A stretch of 35,308 bases of DNA from Nitrospirota bacterium (GCA_029864405.1 JAOTTP010000028.1:1-35308); one strand, 5' to 3'; shown: positions 16,391-25,998, numbered from the stretch's first letter. Notes: generated by a model not told the origin, from the letters alone. Program-made: numbers and translations.

Positions 16391-16855
16391 ATGAAATCTG
16401 TCCAGGAGACCATCCAATTCGGAGAACGGTTAGGCCAACAGTTAACCGGAGGAGACGTTCTGGCCTTAACCGGTGACCTGGGAACAGGAAAAACCGTTCT
16501 CACTCGTGGCATCGCGCTGGGGCTAGGAATTCCGATGGATCAAGTCAGCAGTCCCACATTTACGCTTATTCAAGAATATCCCGGCGCTATTCCGCTTATT
16601 CATGTGGATTTATATCGTCTTGAGAGGCCATCCGAAATGTCCACGCTAGGTTTAGAGGAATATTTCACTCCAAACACCATTGTCCTCATTGAATGGGCTG
16701 AGCGGTTCCCTCAGATATTACCCCCCGACCACATAGCTATTTGCTTGGAATATGGCGAGACAGAAGACATCCGCCTGTTGAACGCATCTGGAACTGGCCC
16801 AAGAAGTATCCGCGTGGTGGCCAACATGCAAAGAAATTTGTCAAAGCCACATTGA
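16391..16855 (+). CDS. tsaE: tRNA threonylcarbamoyladenosine biosynthesis ATPase TsaE
   Basis: A 154-residue P-loop ATPase that drives the TsaBCD complex in forming t6A37 on ANN-decoding tRNAs. Walker A GDLGTGKT lies at 28-35. SSPTFTLIQEY (53-63), HVDLYRL and the Walker-B-like VLIEWAERF follow in the usual order. Length is normal. The start is uncertain. The ATG at 16391 has no Shine-Dalgarno, whereas AGGAG at 16320-16324 precedes in-frame CTG codons, and the frame is open back to the nnrD stop with plausible TsaE-like residues (TLHLQ). The gene is in the same frame as nnrD, separated by one stop codon and 69 bp. Confidence 0.92.
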   Translation: MKSVQETIQFGERLGQQLTGGDVLALTGDLGTGKTVLTRGIALGLGIPMDQVSSPTFTLIQEYPGAIPLIHVDLYRLERPSEMSTLGLEEYFTPNTIVLIEWAERFPQILPPDHIAICLEYGETEDIRLLNASGTGPRSIRVVANMQRNLSKPH

Positions 16856-17023
16856 CTCAACTTATCGGCACCGCATACAACGGAACCTTCATTGTCGTGC
16901 TGCCACCCGATCCGAATGAAACAAAGAAACCACTGCATCGACCCACAACTGAAATAGCCAGCGCATGCATTTCAGCCGGTTCCTACCACATCCAACAACG
17001 ATAACCACGAAACAGCCTACCCG

Positions 17024-19669
17024 ATGAAAGACCAAGAACTCTCCCCGCTCATGCGCCAATTTCAGGCTGTGAAGGCTCAACATCCTGATGCCATTGTATT
17101 TTTTCGTGTTGGGGATTTTTATGAAATGTTTTTTGAGGACGCTGAAGAAGCCTCGAAGCTTCTTGGCATCGTGCTAACTGCACGCGGAAAGGCGAAAGGG
17201 GAGGCCATCCCTCTTTGCGGGGTGCCCTATCACACCTCAACCGGGTATATCGCCAAGCTCTTAAAAGCTGGAAGAATCGTGGCCTTATGCGAACAAGTTG
17301 AAGACCCCAAGCTTGCCAAAGGGCTCGTCCGTCGTGAAGTCGTTCGGGTCTATACCCCGGGAACCTTATACGATCACGAATTGCTTCCTGCGCGAGAGGC
17401 CAATTTCCTGTCGGCGCTGTTTTACCACCGAGCATCCTCTCCAGGGGATACCACGCAAGAAGATCGCTTCGGACTGGCCTCCCTGGACCTTTCAACCGGC
17501 GAATTTTGGATTTCCGAATCCTGGATGAAGCATTCGTTACAAAGTATTGTCGATGAACTCGTCCGCTTGGAGCCTAAAGAAGTCATCTTTCCTGCTCAAC
17601 TACAGAAGGAAATAGCATCCGCATTCCAATCCTTGCCCATCGCCCGTATCGTGCCTCGCGATGCCAGCACTTTTGACCTTGAGGCAAGCAAGACGATCCT
17701 TACCAGAATTTTTCAGGTCACCCATGTCGAAGACCTCCAGCTACATGGCCTCCGGCCTGGTCTTCAGGCTGCCGGTGGCCTCTTGCACTACCTGGCCGAC
17801 ACTCAGCCAACACTGGCGCATGCCCATATACGACGGCCATGGATTCGACTCCTCGAACATGAAATGCAATTGGATCAGACGACCCTGCGTAACTTAGAGA
17901 TCCTCAAACCCGTTTCCGACCAGCGCCAAAGCCCAACCTTGCTCAACACCTTAGATGAAACCAAAACCCCTATGGGCACGAGACTCCTGCGGGAGTGGAT
18001 CGTCCGTCCCCTGACCCAAGTCTCCGCCATTCAACTGCGCCAAGACGCGGTAAAGGAGTTGGTCCTCAATCTTGGGGTTCGCATGACGATTCGTGACCAT
18101 TTGAAGTCGGTGCAAGACTTGGAACGACTGAATAGTCGCATCGTCTTGGAGGTGGCCAACCCTCGAGATCTGATGAACCTCCATCGCTCCCTGGAAAATT
18201 TGCTTTCACTCCAGCAACTCGTATCCTCACTCCAATCTTCCATGCTGCAATCCATTCATGCCTCTTGGGATCCTCTCCAGGATGTCTCCTCCTGGATTGC
18301 CGGCGCCATCGTTCCCAATCCACCCCTTTCGGCAAAAGAGGGAGGCATTTTTCGTGAAGGGGTAAATGCGGAACTTGATGAGTTGCGAATTTTGACAAAA
18401 GAAGGAACACGGTTACTAGCCGAAATGGAGACTCGAGAACGCCACCGAACCGGCATCGACTCGCTCAAGGTGAAATTCAATCAGGTCTTTGGCTATTACA
18501 TTGAAATCACCAACCCGAATTTATCGCGAGTCCCTCAGGATTATCACCGAAAGCAAACCCTGGTCAACGCCGAACGCTTTACCACAGGAGAACTCCAGGA
18601 TCTCGAAGGCCGACTCTCCAGCGCAGACCAAAAATTGAAAAACCTGGAATATCAATTATTTAGCGACATCCGTCTTCGGATCGCATCGGCCACCACGAGA
18701 GTCCAGACAATGGCCCAACGTTTAGCCACCCTTGACGTCCTGACAGGTTTGGCGGAAGTCGCCACCATCAACCGGTATCATCAACCAATAGTCCATGAGG
18801 GAGGAACAATTCAGATTACTGAAGGTCGCCATCCGGTCATTGAGCACATCCAACAGACTGAAGGATTTATTCCCAACGATACGACACTGGACTTGGACAC
18901 CAACAGGCTTTTATTGATTACCGGTCCCAATATGGCTGGAAAAAGCACATACTTGCGGCAGGTAGCCCTTATCGTGCTTATGGCTCAAATGGGTAGTTTT
19001 GTGCCGGCTGAATCAGCACGAATCGGCATCGTCGACCGGATTTTTACCAGGGTGGGCGCAGCCGATGACCTCAGCGCCGGCCAGAGCACCTTTATGGTCG
19101 AAATGAGTGAAACAGCCAGAATTTTGGATACGGCGACTTCGCGAAGCCTATTGTTGTTGGATGAAGTTGGCAGGGGAACCAGCACCTATGACGGACTGAG
19201 TATCGCCTGGGCACTAGCGGAATATATCTTAGACCGGGGACATCTCGGAGCCCGAACCCTTTTTGCCACCCATTACCATGAAATGACCCAATTAGAGACA
19301 CTCCGGGAAGGCGTCAAGAACTATACGGTCCTCGTTCAAGAGAAAGGGCAAGATATCCTGTTCCTGAGAAAGATCGTCCCAGGAAAGGCTGATCGGAGCT
19401 ATGGCATCCAAGTCGCTAAGCTGGCAGGAATACCAAAACCGGTGCTAGATCGTGCAAGAAATGTGTTAGCTCAACTGGAACAGGATACGTCCTCTACAAA
19501 TGTGACACCCTCCGATGAGCCGATGAATATCCCTATCGAACATGCCTCTCTTAAACCCCATGTCATTTTAGACGAAGTCAAACAGATGGATCTCTTTTCG
19601 ATGACTCCGCTTGAAGCCCTCAATAGGCTAGCTGACTTCAAAGCTCGATTGAACGAGAACGAGCCTTAA
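17024..19669 (+). CDS. mutS: DNA mismatch repair protein MutS
   Basis: An 881-residue mismatch-recognition ATPase. The mismatch-probing motif VGDFYEMF is at 29-36. The connector, lever and clamp domains follow, then the ATPase with Walker A GPNMAGKST (634-642), Walker B LLLDEVGRGTS (around 713) and THYHE. The C-terminal helix-turn-helix and a short tail ending DFKARL complete a full-length MutS1. It begins 168 bp after tsaE in a gap with no credible gene and ends just before a strong terminator. A partner mutL is not in the window. Confidence 0.97.
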   Translation: MKDQELSPLMRQFQAVKAQHPDAIVFFRVGDFYEMFFEDAEEASKLLGIVLTARGKAKGEAIPLCGVPYHTSTGYIAKLLKAGRIVALCEQVEDPKLAKGLVRREVVRVYTPGTLYDHELLPAREANFLSALFYHRASSPGDTTQEDRFGLASLDLSTGEFWISESWMKHSLQSIVDELVRLEPKEVIFPAQLQKEIASAFQSLPIARIVPRDASTFDLEASKTILTRIFQVTHVEDLQLHGLRPGLQAAGGLLHYLADTQPTLAHAHIRRPWIRLLEHEMQLDQTTLRNLEILKPVSDQRQSPTLLNTLDETKTPMGTRLLREWIVRPLTQVSAIQLRQDAVKELVLNLGVRMTIRDHLKSVQDLERLNSRIVLEVANPRDLMNLHRSLENLLSLQQLVSSLQSSMLQSIHASWDPLQDVSSWIAGAIVPNPPLSAKEGGIFREGVNAELDELRILTKEGTRLLAEMETRERHRTGIDSLKVKFNQVFGYYIEITNPNLSRVPQDYHRKQTLVNAERFTTGELQDLEGRLSSADQKLKNLEYQLFSDIRLRIASATTRVQTMAQRLATLDVLTGLAEVATINRYHQPIVHEGGTIQITEGRHPVIEHIQQTEGFIPNDTTLDLDTNRLLLITGPNMAGKSTYLRQVALIVLMAQMGSFVPAESARIGIVDRIFTRVGAADDLSAGQSTFMVEMSETARILDTATSRSLLLLDEVGRGTSTYDGLSIAWALAEYILDRGHLGARTLFATHYHEMTQLETLREGVKNYTVLVQEKGQDILFLRKIVPGKADRSYGIQVAKLAGIPKPVLDRARNVLAQLEQDTSSTNVTPSDEPMNIPIEHASLKPHVILDEVKQMDLFSMTPLEALNRLADFKARLNENEP

Positions 19670-19672
19670 AAA

Positions 19673-19707
19673 CAGAAAGGCCAGCGTATATTACGCTGGC
19701 CTTTCTG
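19673..19707. terminator. Strong bidirectional intrinsic terminator
   Basis: A perfect 16-bp stem (19673-19688 with 19692-19707) and a 3-nt loop lie directly after the mutS stop. The core is AAAGGCCAGCG/CGCTGGCCTTT. The A- and T-rich flanks allow it to end transcription both from mutS and from the convergent secreted-protein gene at 19739. Confidence 0.85.
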
Positions 19708-19738
19708 TACTACCATTAGTAAACTTAATTTCAGAATC

Positions 19739-20368
19739 TTACTTGTCTGGACTCCAAATCCCCAAACCTTGATCGGAATAAGGAATGACGCCCGCAATCG
19801 CCGGCCCATCAGGAATTAACACGTCATACAACATTTTCCGGTTGTTTGGCCAACTGTCTGCCGCAGTGGCTTGATCAGGCGTAAGTGACCTCAGGCTAAA
19901 AATGCTTCGTGGTTTGCCTGGGGTTCCCGCCACATCAGTGGCCGGCTTAGCTGATGAAGCCACCCGGTGGTTTTGCTCTGTTTCTTGAACCACGATTTCA
20001 ACCATGCCATAGTTCGAAGGCTTTGTGTCCGTCATCACAGCTTGGCTTGAGGAATCTTTACCAGCTGCAACAAGTGTTGCCCAGACTTTGTCGTCCGCCG
20101 GATACACTTTGAGGTTTTTGCCCGGAAAATACTTCTGCCAATAATAACCACTTTCCGCATTACCGCCAAAAACAGCAATATTGATCCATACCGCTTTATC
20201 ATAAGGATCAATCACAGCGACCCTTCCAACCAGAGTCGTCGGCTTGCTTAAGTCACCCCACTCAAACCGCTCTTGGAATGCTTCGATGGCCATCGCACTG
20301 GAGGCCATTGCCCCCACTAGCGCTACGGCTCCAACAAGGGCCAACCCTTTCTTCTTAGCACTTTTCAT
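19739..20368 (-). CDS. Secreted or periplasmic protein of unknown function
   Basis: A 209-residue protein with a clear Sec signal peptide: a lysine-rich start (MKSAKKKG), a hydrophobic core and an AMA cleavage site at about residue 27. There is no lipobox, later membrane segment, haem motif or cysteine pair. The mature part is rich in aromatic residues (GYYWQKYFPG, WPNNRKMLYD, GLGIWSPDK) and looks like a single folded beta-rich domain. I do not recognise a family. A strong GAGGAGGG ribosome binding site supports the start. It follows the other secreted protein (20429-20968) by 60 bp and is probably in the same transcript, which the terminator at 19673-19707 ends. Confidence 0.75.
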   Translation of the reverse strand: MKSAKKKGLALVGAVALVGAMASSAMAIEAFQERFEWGDLSKPTTLVGRVAVIDPYDKAVWINIAVFGGNAESGYYWQKYFPGKNLKVYPADDKVWATLVAAGKDSSSQAVMTDTKPSNYGMVEIVVQETEQNHRVASSAKPATDVAGTPGKPRSIFSLRSLTPDQATAADSWPNNRKMLYDVLIPDGPAIAGVIPYSDQGLGIWSPDK

Positions 20369-20428
20369 AATGGCTTCCCTCCTCGACTAAAATTTTTATT
20401 CTACTCATGAATTATCAGGAAATGTTCA

Positions 20429-20968
20429 CTATTGTAACAATTTAAAGCCGGTCACCGTATGACCGCTTACTTGCACTTCCATGGCCACGAAATCTTGGGC
20501 GGCCTTGGTGATTTGGTCCATTAAGGCTTTGTCCTTGACAGCCAAACGAACAGTCGTCTGAGGAGTATACCATCCTGAATACGGATTGTTCTTTTCGTTT
20601 CCACCCTGGTAACCCCATCCGCAGCAGGAGACCAATGGCTCAGGAAGCGTTTGAATTCGATCATCTGAAGCCCTGCCTGGGGGATTGCCTGTTTCGGCCG
20701 GCGCTGAGGTATTCCAGTACTGAATCCCGAATAAAATTTCTCCCTCAGGGTTGTCTGCCCAATGCCCAAATACACGACCCTTCAAGCTGGTAGCTGCCAC
20801 GCCCTTAAACGAAAGATCACCCTGCATGGTGACATCATTGGGATCCCCCTTCGCCTTAGGGTTTCCTTTCTCAGCTTCATCAGCCAAAACGCCACCCGCA
20901 ACCCCCATGCTGAGCAGGCCAAAAGCACAGAGAGCTACCAATTCACGACGTAGAGATAACTTCTTCAT
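20429..20968 (-). CDS. Secreted or periplasmic protein of unknown function with a Cys-Cys pair
   Basis: A 179-residue protein with a Sec signal peptide (MKKLSLRREL..., cleavage likely after VLA near residue 29). The mature N-terminus is charged and flexible (DEAEKGNPKAKGDPND), followed by a beta-type domain with GRVFGHWADNPEGEILFGIQYW and a vicinal cysteine pair in LVSCCGWGYQGG. There is no lipobox or membrane helix. I do not recognise the family. A very good ribosome binding site (GGAGGGAG) lies before the ATG. It is the first gene of a two-gene unit with the 19739-20368 protein, behind the promoter at 21117-21145. The vicinal cysteines might bind metal or undergo redox chemistry; this is speculation. 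Confidence 0.75.
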   Translation of the reverse strand: MKKLSLRRELVALCAFGLLSMGVAGGVLADEAEKGNPKAKGDPNDVTMQGDLSFKGVAATSLKGRVFGHWADNPEGEILFGIQYWNTSAPAETGNPPGRASDDRIQTLPEPLVSCCGWGYQGGNEKNNPYSGWYTPQTTVRLAVKDKALMDQITKAAQDFVAMEVQVSGHTVTGFKLLQ

Positions 20969-21116
20969 CTGCTCCCTCCTTAACAGTGTTAGAATGACAA
21001 AAATGAAAAACGAACTACTCTTTTATTCTTTGTTTATCTTCACAAACCTTACTTTTCCCAGATTCACCCACCCCTATTCCAAAAAGAAGGAAAAGCCAGG
21101 GTTTCGAGAGGGTCCA

Positions 21117-21145
21117 ATGCTACTCATCCAGGTCATGGTTGTCAA
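21117..21145 (-). promoter_or_regulatory. Sigma70-type promoter for the two secreted proteins
   Basis: On the minus strand TTGACA (21140-21145) and TAGCAT (21117-21122) with a 17-bp spacer lie just downstream of the M16 peptidase stop. The start would be near 21110, giving a 5' leader of about 140 nt before the first secreted protein. The leader is long enough to carry regulation, but I see no named riboswitch. Confidence 0.6.
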
Positions 21146-21161
21146 GCGGAAAAATGTGCTT

Positions 21162-22436
21162 TTAGATTTCCCCCCACATCGGAATTCCTTTTTTCGGGAT
21201 AGGCCCCAATGCCGTGACCACAAACTGCTTGAGATTAAATAATTTCCGGCTTAATTGCCGAATTTGTTCAGGGGTGATCCGATCAATGGCTTTCACGATT
21301 TCATGAAGGGTGACATGACGTCCCTGATACAATTCGTCCTTCGCCAGTTTATTCATCCTCCCGTATGTTCCTTCCAATCCCAACATCAAACTTCCCTTTA
21401 ATTGGGTTTTGGTTCGCTCCAGCTCCTTGCTCACCACATCCCGACGGCACAGTTTGTTGGTCTCTTGACAAATTCGGTCAATCACAGCAGCCACTTCATT
21501 TGGGCGGGTGGCCGCATAGACGGTGAGCGTGCCACCATCCAAAAAACTTGAAAGATGCGAATAAATGGTATAAGCCAACCCGCGTTTTTCCCGGATTTCC
21601 TGGAATAATCGCGAGCTGACTCCTCCACCCAGAATCGTGGTTAAGACATGCGCCGCATACCGATCTGGATGCCCCACCGGCAACCCCTTAAACCCGACAC
21701 ACACATGAACCTGCTCCAACGGTTTGGCGTGAAGACTTTGCCGTTCCTGCGGCTGATCGGGCCAAGGCGTTTCCCGGATTGTTGGCGGAACCTTGCCGTT
21801 CTCGCTCCTCTTCCATTGACCAAAATAAGCATTGACGGTATCAATGATTTCTGGAAATGAAAAGTTGCCGGCTACTGCGACTATCGTGTGTTCAGGGCGA
21901 TAGTGCTGCTGCCTATACTGCATGAGCAATTGGCGGCTGAGTCGCTTCATCGACCGAGGCTCTCCCAAGATCGGACGCCCCAACGGGTGAGAGCCAAAGA
22001 TATCCCTGGCATGCAATTCATGAATATAGTCCTCAGGGTCATCCTGGACGGTACGGATCTCCTCAAGTACGATCTGTTTTTCTTTTGCAATGTCTTTGGA
22101 AGAAAACCGGGAATGGTGGAAGAGATCAGCTAAGAGATCAAAGGCCGACCCCATTTGTTGGTCGAGGACCTTGACGTAAAAAGCGGTGGCCTCATGAGTG
22201 GTAAAGGCATTCATTTCGCCACCCAAAGCATCGATCTCATTGGAAATTTGGAACGCTGTCCGTTTTGGCGTACCCTTGAACATCATATGTTCAATGAAAT
22301 GAGATACGCCACCCTCACCTTTTCCTTCGTTACGGCTTCCGACCGTGGCCCACACCCCTAAGGCAACGGATTTCAATGAAGACATCCGCTCCAGGACAAC
22401 CCGAACCCCATTGTCCAATACCACTTTTTTATACAC
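21162..22436 (-). CDS. M16 family zinc peptidase (processing-peptidase-like)
   Basis: A 424-residue M16B metallopeptidase. The inverted zinc motif HFIEH is at 46-50, with the third ligand Glu near 126 in LEEIRTV. The R/Y region of the C-terminal half (GGGVSSRLFQEIREKRGLAY) is also present, so one polypeptide carries both half-domains and all catalytic residues. There is no signal peptide, so it is probably cytoplasmic. The start is GTG at 22434-22436. It lies 20 bp after pnp in the same direction, an association seen in many bacteria whose meaning is unclear. The substrate is unknown. Confidence 0.9.
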   Translation of the reverse strand: MYKKVVLDNGVRVVLERMSSLKSVALGVWATVGSRNEGKGEGGVSHFIEHMMFKGTPKRTAFQISNEIDALGGEMNAFTTHEATAFYVKVLDQQMGSAFDLLADLFHHSRFSSKDIAKEKQIVLEEIRTVQDDPEDYIHELHARDIFGSHPLGRPILGEPRSMKRLSRQLLMQYRQQHYRPEHTIVAVAGNFSFPEIIDTVNAYFGQWKRSENGKVPPTIRETPWPDQPQERQSLHAKPLEQVHVCVGFKGLPVGHPDRYAAHVLTTILGGGVSSRLFQEIREKRGLAYTIYSHLSSFLDGGTLTVYAATRPNEVAAVIDRICQETNKLCRRDVVSKELERTKTQLKGSLMLGLEGTYGRMNKLAKDELYQGRHVTLHEIVKAIDRITPEQIRQLSRKLFNLKQFVVTALGPIPKKGIPMWGEI

Positions 22437-22456
22437 GTTGCTGCACCAAGGAAGGT

Positions 22457-24562
22457 TTAAGAGGTGAGCTGATCGTTGTCCGTCTGTTCGGCCATGGCGT
22501 CTTTGCGACTCAGACGAATCTTGCCTTGCCGATCAATTTCCAGGACCTTTACAAGAATCTGTTCACCTTCAGAAATTTCGTCCGTGACCGATGCCACACG
22601 GTGAGGAGCCAGTTGCGAAATGTGCACAAGCCCATCCATCCCAGGAAGAATCTCCACAAAGGCGCCAAAATCTACAATCTTTCGCACAGTCCCGAGATAG
22701 ATTTTTCCAATCTCCGCTTCTTCAACAATCCGTAGAACCATATCCATCGCCTTCTGCGCCGACTCTCCGTCTACTGCCGCAATCGTGACCACTCCCGAGT
22801 CATCGACATTCACCTTCACTCCACAGTCTGCAATGATGCTACGAATCATTTTACCCCCAGGCCCAATCACATCCCGGATTTTATCTTGCTTGATCTGAAT
22901 GGTGGTGATACGTGGCGCATAGGCCGCCAACTCGGTACGAGGTACAGTCAAGCATTCATCCATTTTCCCAAGGATGTGCAATCGCCCCTCACGAGCCTGC
23001 GCCAAAGCCTGCCGCATCAGGGCAGGGGTAATTCCCGCAATCTTAATATCCATCTGCAAGGCTGTGACTCCATCTCGTGTTCCTGCCACTTTGAAATCCA
23101 TATCGCCAAGATGGTCTTCCATGCCCAAAATATCTGAAAGAATGGCCACGCCACCCTGTTCCAAAATTAATCCCATCGCAATTCCTGCCACTGGCGTTTT
23201 GATGGGCACTCCCGCATCCATCATGGCTAAGGCGCCGCCACAAATCGTCGCCATTGAGGAGGACCCGTTTGATTCCAGAATATCCGAGACAAGCCGAATG
23301 GTATACGGAAACTCCTCCTTGGAGGGAAGCACTGCCTCTAAGGCCCGTTGGGCCAATTTGCCATGCCCGACTTCCCGCCGTCCGGGACCACGAAGCATTT
23401 TGGCCTCGCCCACGCTAAAAGGCGGGAAATTATAATGCAACAGAAATGACCGGAAATACTCGCCTTCCAACGCATCAATCCGTTGCTCATCATCTGACGT
23501 GCCCAAGGTCACCACAGCCAAGGCCTGGGTTTCCCCCCTGGTAAATAACGCAGAACCATGCGTGCGAGGAAGAAACCCTACCTCAGAGGATATCGGACGA
23601 ATGTCGGATAGACCTCGGCCATCGGCTCTCTTCTTTTTTTCCAGGATCATTCTCCGGACTTCGGAATATTCCAATTTCTCAAACACCTTCTTAACCTTGG
23701 CTTTTCGGTCGGCATCGTCTCCAGCAACTGTCTCAATCGCTTCTTGGAGAATTTTGGCGAACCGATCTTCACGTTCCGCTTTTGCGGGTATATACATCGC
23801 TTCACAAATAGGAGCGGCCGCGACTTTGCGGACGGCTTGCTCAATTTCAGGGTCGATGGCTTCCACCTGCAACACCCGCTTGACTTTCCCCGCCTTTGCT
23901 CGTAATTCCTCAATTTTTGCGACAATATGTTGAATTTCCCGATGGGCCAGTTCGATCGCATCAATCATCATGTCCTCGGAAAGCCCATCTGCACCAGCCT
24001 CAACCATCATCACGGCGTCCTTGGTTCCAGCCACGACAAGATTTAGCTCACTCTCCTCCTGTGCCTTCTTATCTGGATTCACCACAAATTGCCCGTTCAC
24101 CCTTCCAATTCTCACTCCTGCCAGAGGTTCGGAGGCTGGAATGTCTGAGATGGCCATTGCGGCCGACGCGGCGACAATGCCAATCACATCCGAAGACATG
24201 GTCTGATCTATTGAGAGCACCGATACAATGATCTGAGTTTCAAAGAAGTACCCCTCCGGCATTAACGGGCGAATAGGCCGGTCGATGAGCCGGCTGGTTA
24301 ACACCTCTTTTTCGCTGGGTGCCCCTTCCCGTTTAAAAAACCCACCAGGTATTTTCCCAGCTGAGTACGCTTTTTCTTGATAGTTCACAGTGAGAGGCAA
24401 GAAATCAGCGTCAGGTTTTGAGGTCTTTGAGGCTACCGCCGTGGCCAATACCACGGTATCCGCATAGGTCGCCAACACGGCGCCATCCGCTTGCTTGGCC
24501 ATTCGACCAGTTTCCAAACGAAGCGGGCGGCCACCAACTTCCATTTCAACGACATGAATCAT
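22457..24562 (-). CDS. pnp: Polyribonucleotide nucleotidyltransferase (PNPase)
   Basis: A 701-residue 3'-5' phosphorolytic exoribonuclease. Two RNase PH domains (about 1-215 and 310-540) flank a helical domain. A KH domain (VIGPGGKMIRSI) and an S1 domain (GTVRKIVDFGAFVEILPGMDGLVHISQ) follow. Length and domain order are standard. The start is the ATG at 24560-24562 with an AAAGG site. It follows rpsO by 123 bp; in many bacteria this gap carries processing or autoregulatory structures, and here a GAGAA/TTCTC hairpin (around 24628-24644) is visible but weak. Confidence 0.97.
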   Translation of the reverse strand: MIHVVEMEVGGRPLRLETGRMAKQADGAVLATYADTVVLATAVASKTSKPDADFLPLTVNYQEKAYSAGKIPGGFFKREGAPSEKEVLTSRLIDRPIRPLMPEGYFFETQIIVSVLSIDQTMSSDVIGIVAASAAMAISDIPASEPLAGVRIGRVNGQFVVNPDKKAQEESELNLVVAGTKDAVMMVEAGADGLSEDMMIDAIELAHREIQHIVAKIEELRAKAGKVKRVLQVEAIDPEIEQAVRKVAAAPICEAMYIPAKAEREDRFAKILQEAIETVAGDDADRKAKVKKVFEKLEYSEVRRMILEKKKRADGRGLSDIRPISSEVGFLPRTHGSALFTRGETQALAVVTLGTSDDEQRIDALEGEYFRSFLLHYNFPPFSVGEAKMLRGPGRREVGHGKLAQRALEAVLPSKEEFPYTIRLVSDILESNGSSSMATICGGALAMMDAGVPIKTPVAGIAMGLILEQGGVAILSDILGMEDHLGDMDFKVAGTRDGVTALQMDIKIAGITPALMRQALAQAREGRLHILGKMDECLTVPRTELAAYAPRITTIQIKQDKIRDVIGPGGKMIRSIIADCGVKVNVDDSGVVTIAAVDGESAQKAMDMVLRIVEEAEIGKIYLGTVRKIVDFGAFVEILPGMDGLVHISQLAPHRVASVTDEISEGEQILVKVLEIDRQGKIRLSRKDAMAEQTDNDQLTS

Positions 24563-24685
24563 GTTTCAACCTTTCTGATCCTTGAGTGGATTATGATATG
24601 GAGTCTGAGGCTTCGCTTCGCATTGAGAACCGGGCATTCTCACCCATCTCATTGATTCTGCTCACCCTAATATCTGTATTCTGTC

Positions 24686-24955
24686 TTATTTTCGTATGCC
24701 CAGTGCAGCAATCACGGCTTGATATTTTCCCTCGTCTCGACGCCGCAAATAATCTAATAACTTTCTTCGCTTGCTCACCATTCGCAAAAGGCCCCGTCGA
24801 GAATGATGGTCTTTTTTGTGTGTTTTGAAATGTTCGGTCAAACTCGTAATTCTATTTGTTAACAAGGAAATCTGCACTTCAGATGAACCCGTGTCCTTGT
24901 CATGAATCCGATGAGATTCGATTGCCGCCGTTTTTGCTTCTTTCGTTAAGCCCAT
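24686..24955 (-). CDS. rpsO: 30S ribosomal protein S15
   Basis: An 89-residue primary 16S rRNA-binding protein. The conserved [44 protein letters not shown] and short C-terminus are complete. GGAGGAG immediately precedes the ATG at 24953-24955. The order truB-rpsO-pnp matches the usual bacterial arrangement. The 101-bp leader could hold the S15 self-binding structure found in other bacteria, but I cannot define one. Confidence 0.97.
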   Translation of the reverse strand: MGLTKEAKTAAIESHRIHDKDTGSSEVQISLLTNRITSLTEHFKTHKKDHHSRRGLLRMVSKRRKLLDYLRRRDEGKYQAVIAALGIRK

Positions 24956-25056
24956 AACTCCTCCTCCATTCCCTCAAGGGTGCATGAGTTCAGTAAGAAA
25001 TTTCTTCTACGAATGTGGTCTTATCCATACTAATCGAGACTCATTGTTCTCATATC

Positions 25057-25998
25057 CTAGGCGAACACCGTTTCAATCGCTAATACCGGACCTCCCTTGC
25101 CTGTCTGAAAAATCGGACCTCTCCCTAAAGCAAGCAATTGCCCATCTTTCTGTTTCACCCTCACCATAATATTAATATTGCCCCCTATGGGTGAAACGCT
25201 TGATTCCAAACCTGAGTTGACCACACGATCCCAGGAGATGGCATTCCCATGGAGTACCTTTCGGGCATCATCCACATCAACCACCACAGCGGGAAACCCT
25301 TCAAGGGCTTGGTCCAAACCCAAAAATGCCCCATCCAGGTGGGAAAATTCAAGTCCTCCCAACAAGGATTCCATCTCAAGGGCCTGATCAACATGGATAG
25401 GCCCGACCCGTCGACGTTGAAGCCATTTCAAATGTCCTCCCACCTGTAACAAGTTCCCAATATCTTCACAAAGAGTTCGAACATAGGTTCCCTTAGAACA
25501 GACGACTCGAAACGCGACCTCAGGGATATCCAGTCTTTGGATTTCTAAATCATGGATCACCACGGTTTTAGCCGGTCGGTCAACCGTTTCGCCTCTCCTG
25601 GCTTTTTTATACAAGGGTTGCCCCTCGATTTTCACAGCCGAGTACATTGGTGGCACTTGTTGGATAGACCCTTGAAACGTCGCAAACACTGACCGGATAC
25701 GATCCTCTGTCAGCGACTCCACTGAGGATTCTTCTAGTACCGTACCCCAAGCATCTTGCGTATCAGTCCGTTGGCCCAATTGAAGCACGGCGGCATACTC
25801 TTTTTCCCATCCCAAAAGATACTGCGCAATTTTGGTTCCTTTTCCAACTAAGACCGGCAATACCCCTGTCGCGTGAGGATCCAGGGTACCCGCGTGCCCA
25901 ACTTTTTGGATACCCAACCCAGACCGGATCCGTTGCACCACATCATGCGATGTCCATCCATCAGGTTTATTCACATTCAGGACTCCGTGTAAGGACAT
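25057..25998 (-). CDS. truB: tRNA pseudouridine-55 synthase
   Basis: About 313 residues. TruB makes pseudouridine 55 in the T loop of tRNAs. The start region GVLNVNKPDGWTSHDVV, the catalytic Asp in GHAGTLDPHATGVLPVL (D40 from the chosen start), KIEGQPLYKKARRGE and GTYVRTLCEDIG are all present, with a C-terminal PUA-like domain. I chose the ATG at 25996-25998 because family homology begins there; a GTG at 26058 would add 20 residues with no visible homology. It is downstream of rbfA and upstream of rpsO, as in many bacteria. Confidence 0.95.
   Translation of the reverse strand: MSLHGVLNVNKPDGWTSHDVVQRIRSGLGIQKVGHAGTLDPHATGVLPVLVGKGTKIAQYLLGWEKEYAAVLQLGQRTDTQDAWGTVLEESSVESLTEDRIRSVFATFQGSIQQVPPMYSAVKIEGQPLYKKARRGETVDRPAKTVVIHDLEIQRLDIPEVAFRVVCSKGTYVRTLCEDIGNLLQVGGHLKWLQRRRVGPIHVDQALEMESLLGGLEFSHLDGAFLGLDQALEGFPAVVVDVDDARKVLHGNAISWDRVVNSGLESSVSPIGGNINIMVRVKQKDGQLLALGRGPIFQTGKGGPVLAIETVFA

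Noticed and set aside
16741-17004. 87-codon plus-strand frame over the tsaE end and the gap before mutS
   Set aside because: No ribosome binding site or domain; the first half is a shifted reading of tsaE. The 168-bp gap itself shows no clear function.
24563-24685. Terminator or RNase III processing stem between rpsO and pnp
   Set aside because: Only a 5-bp GAGAA/TTCTC stem is visible with no T-run; too weak to list as a feature.
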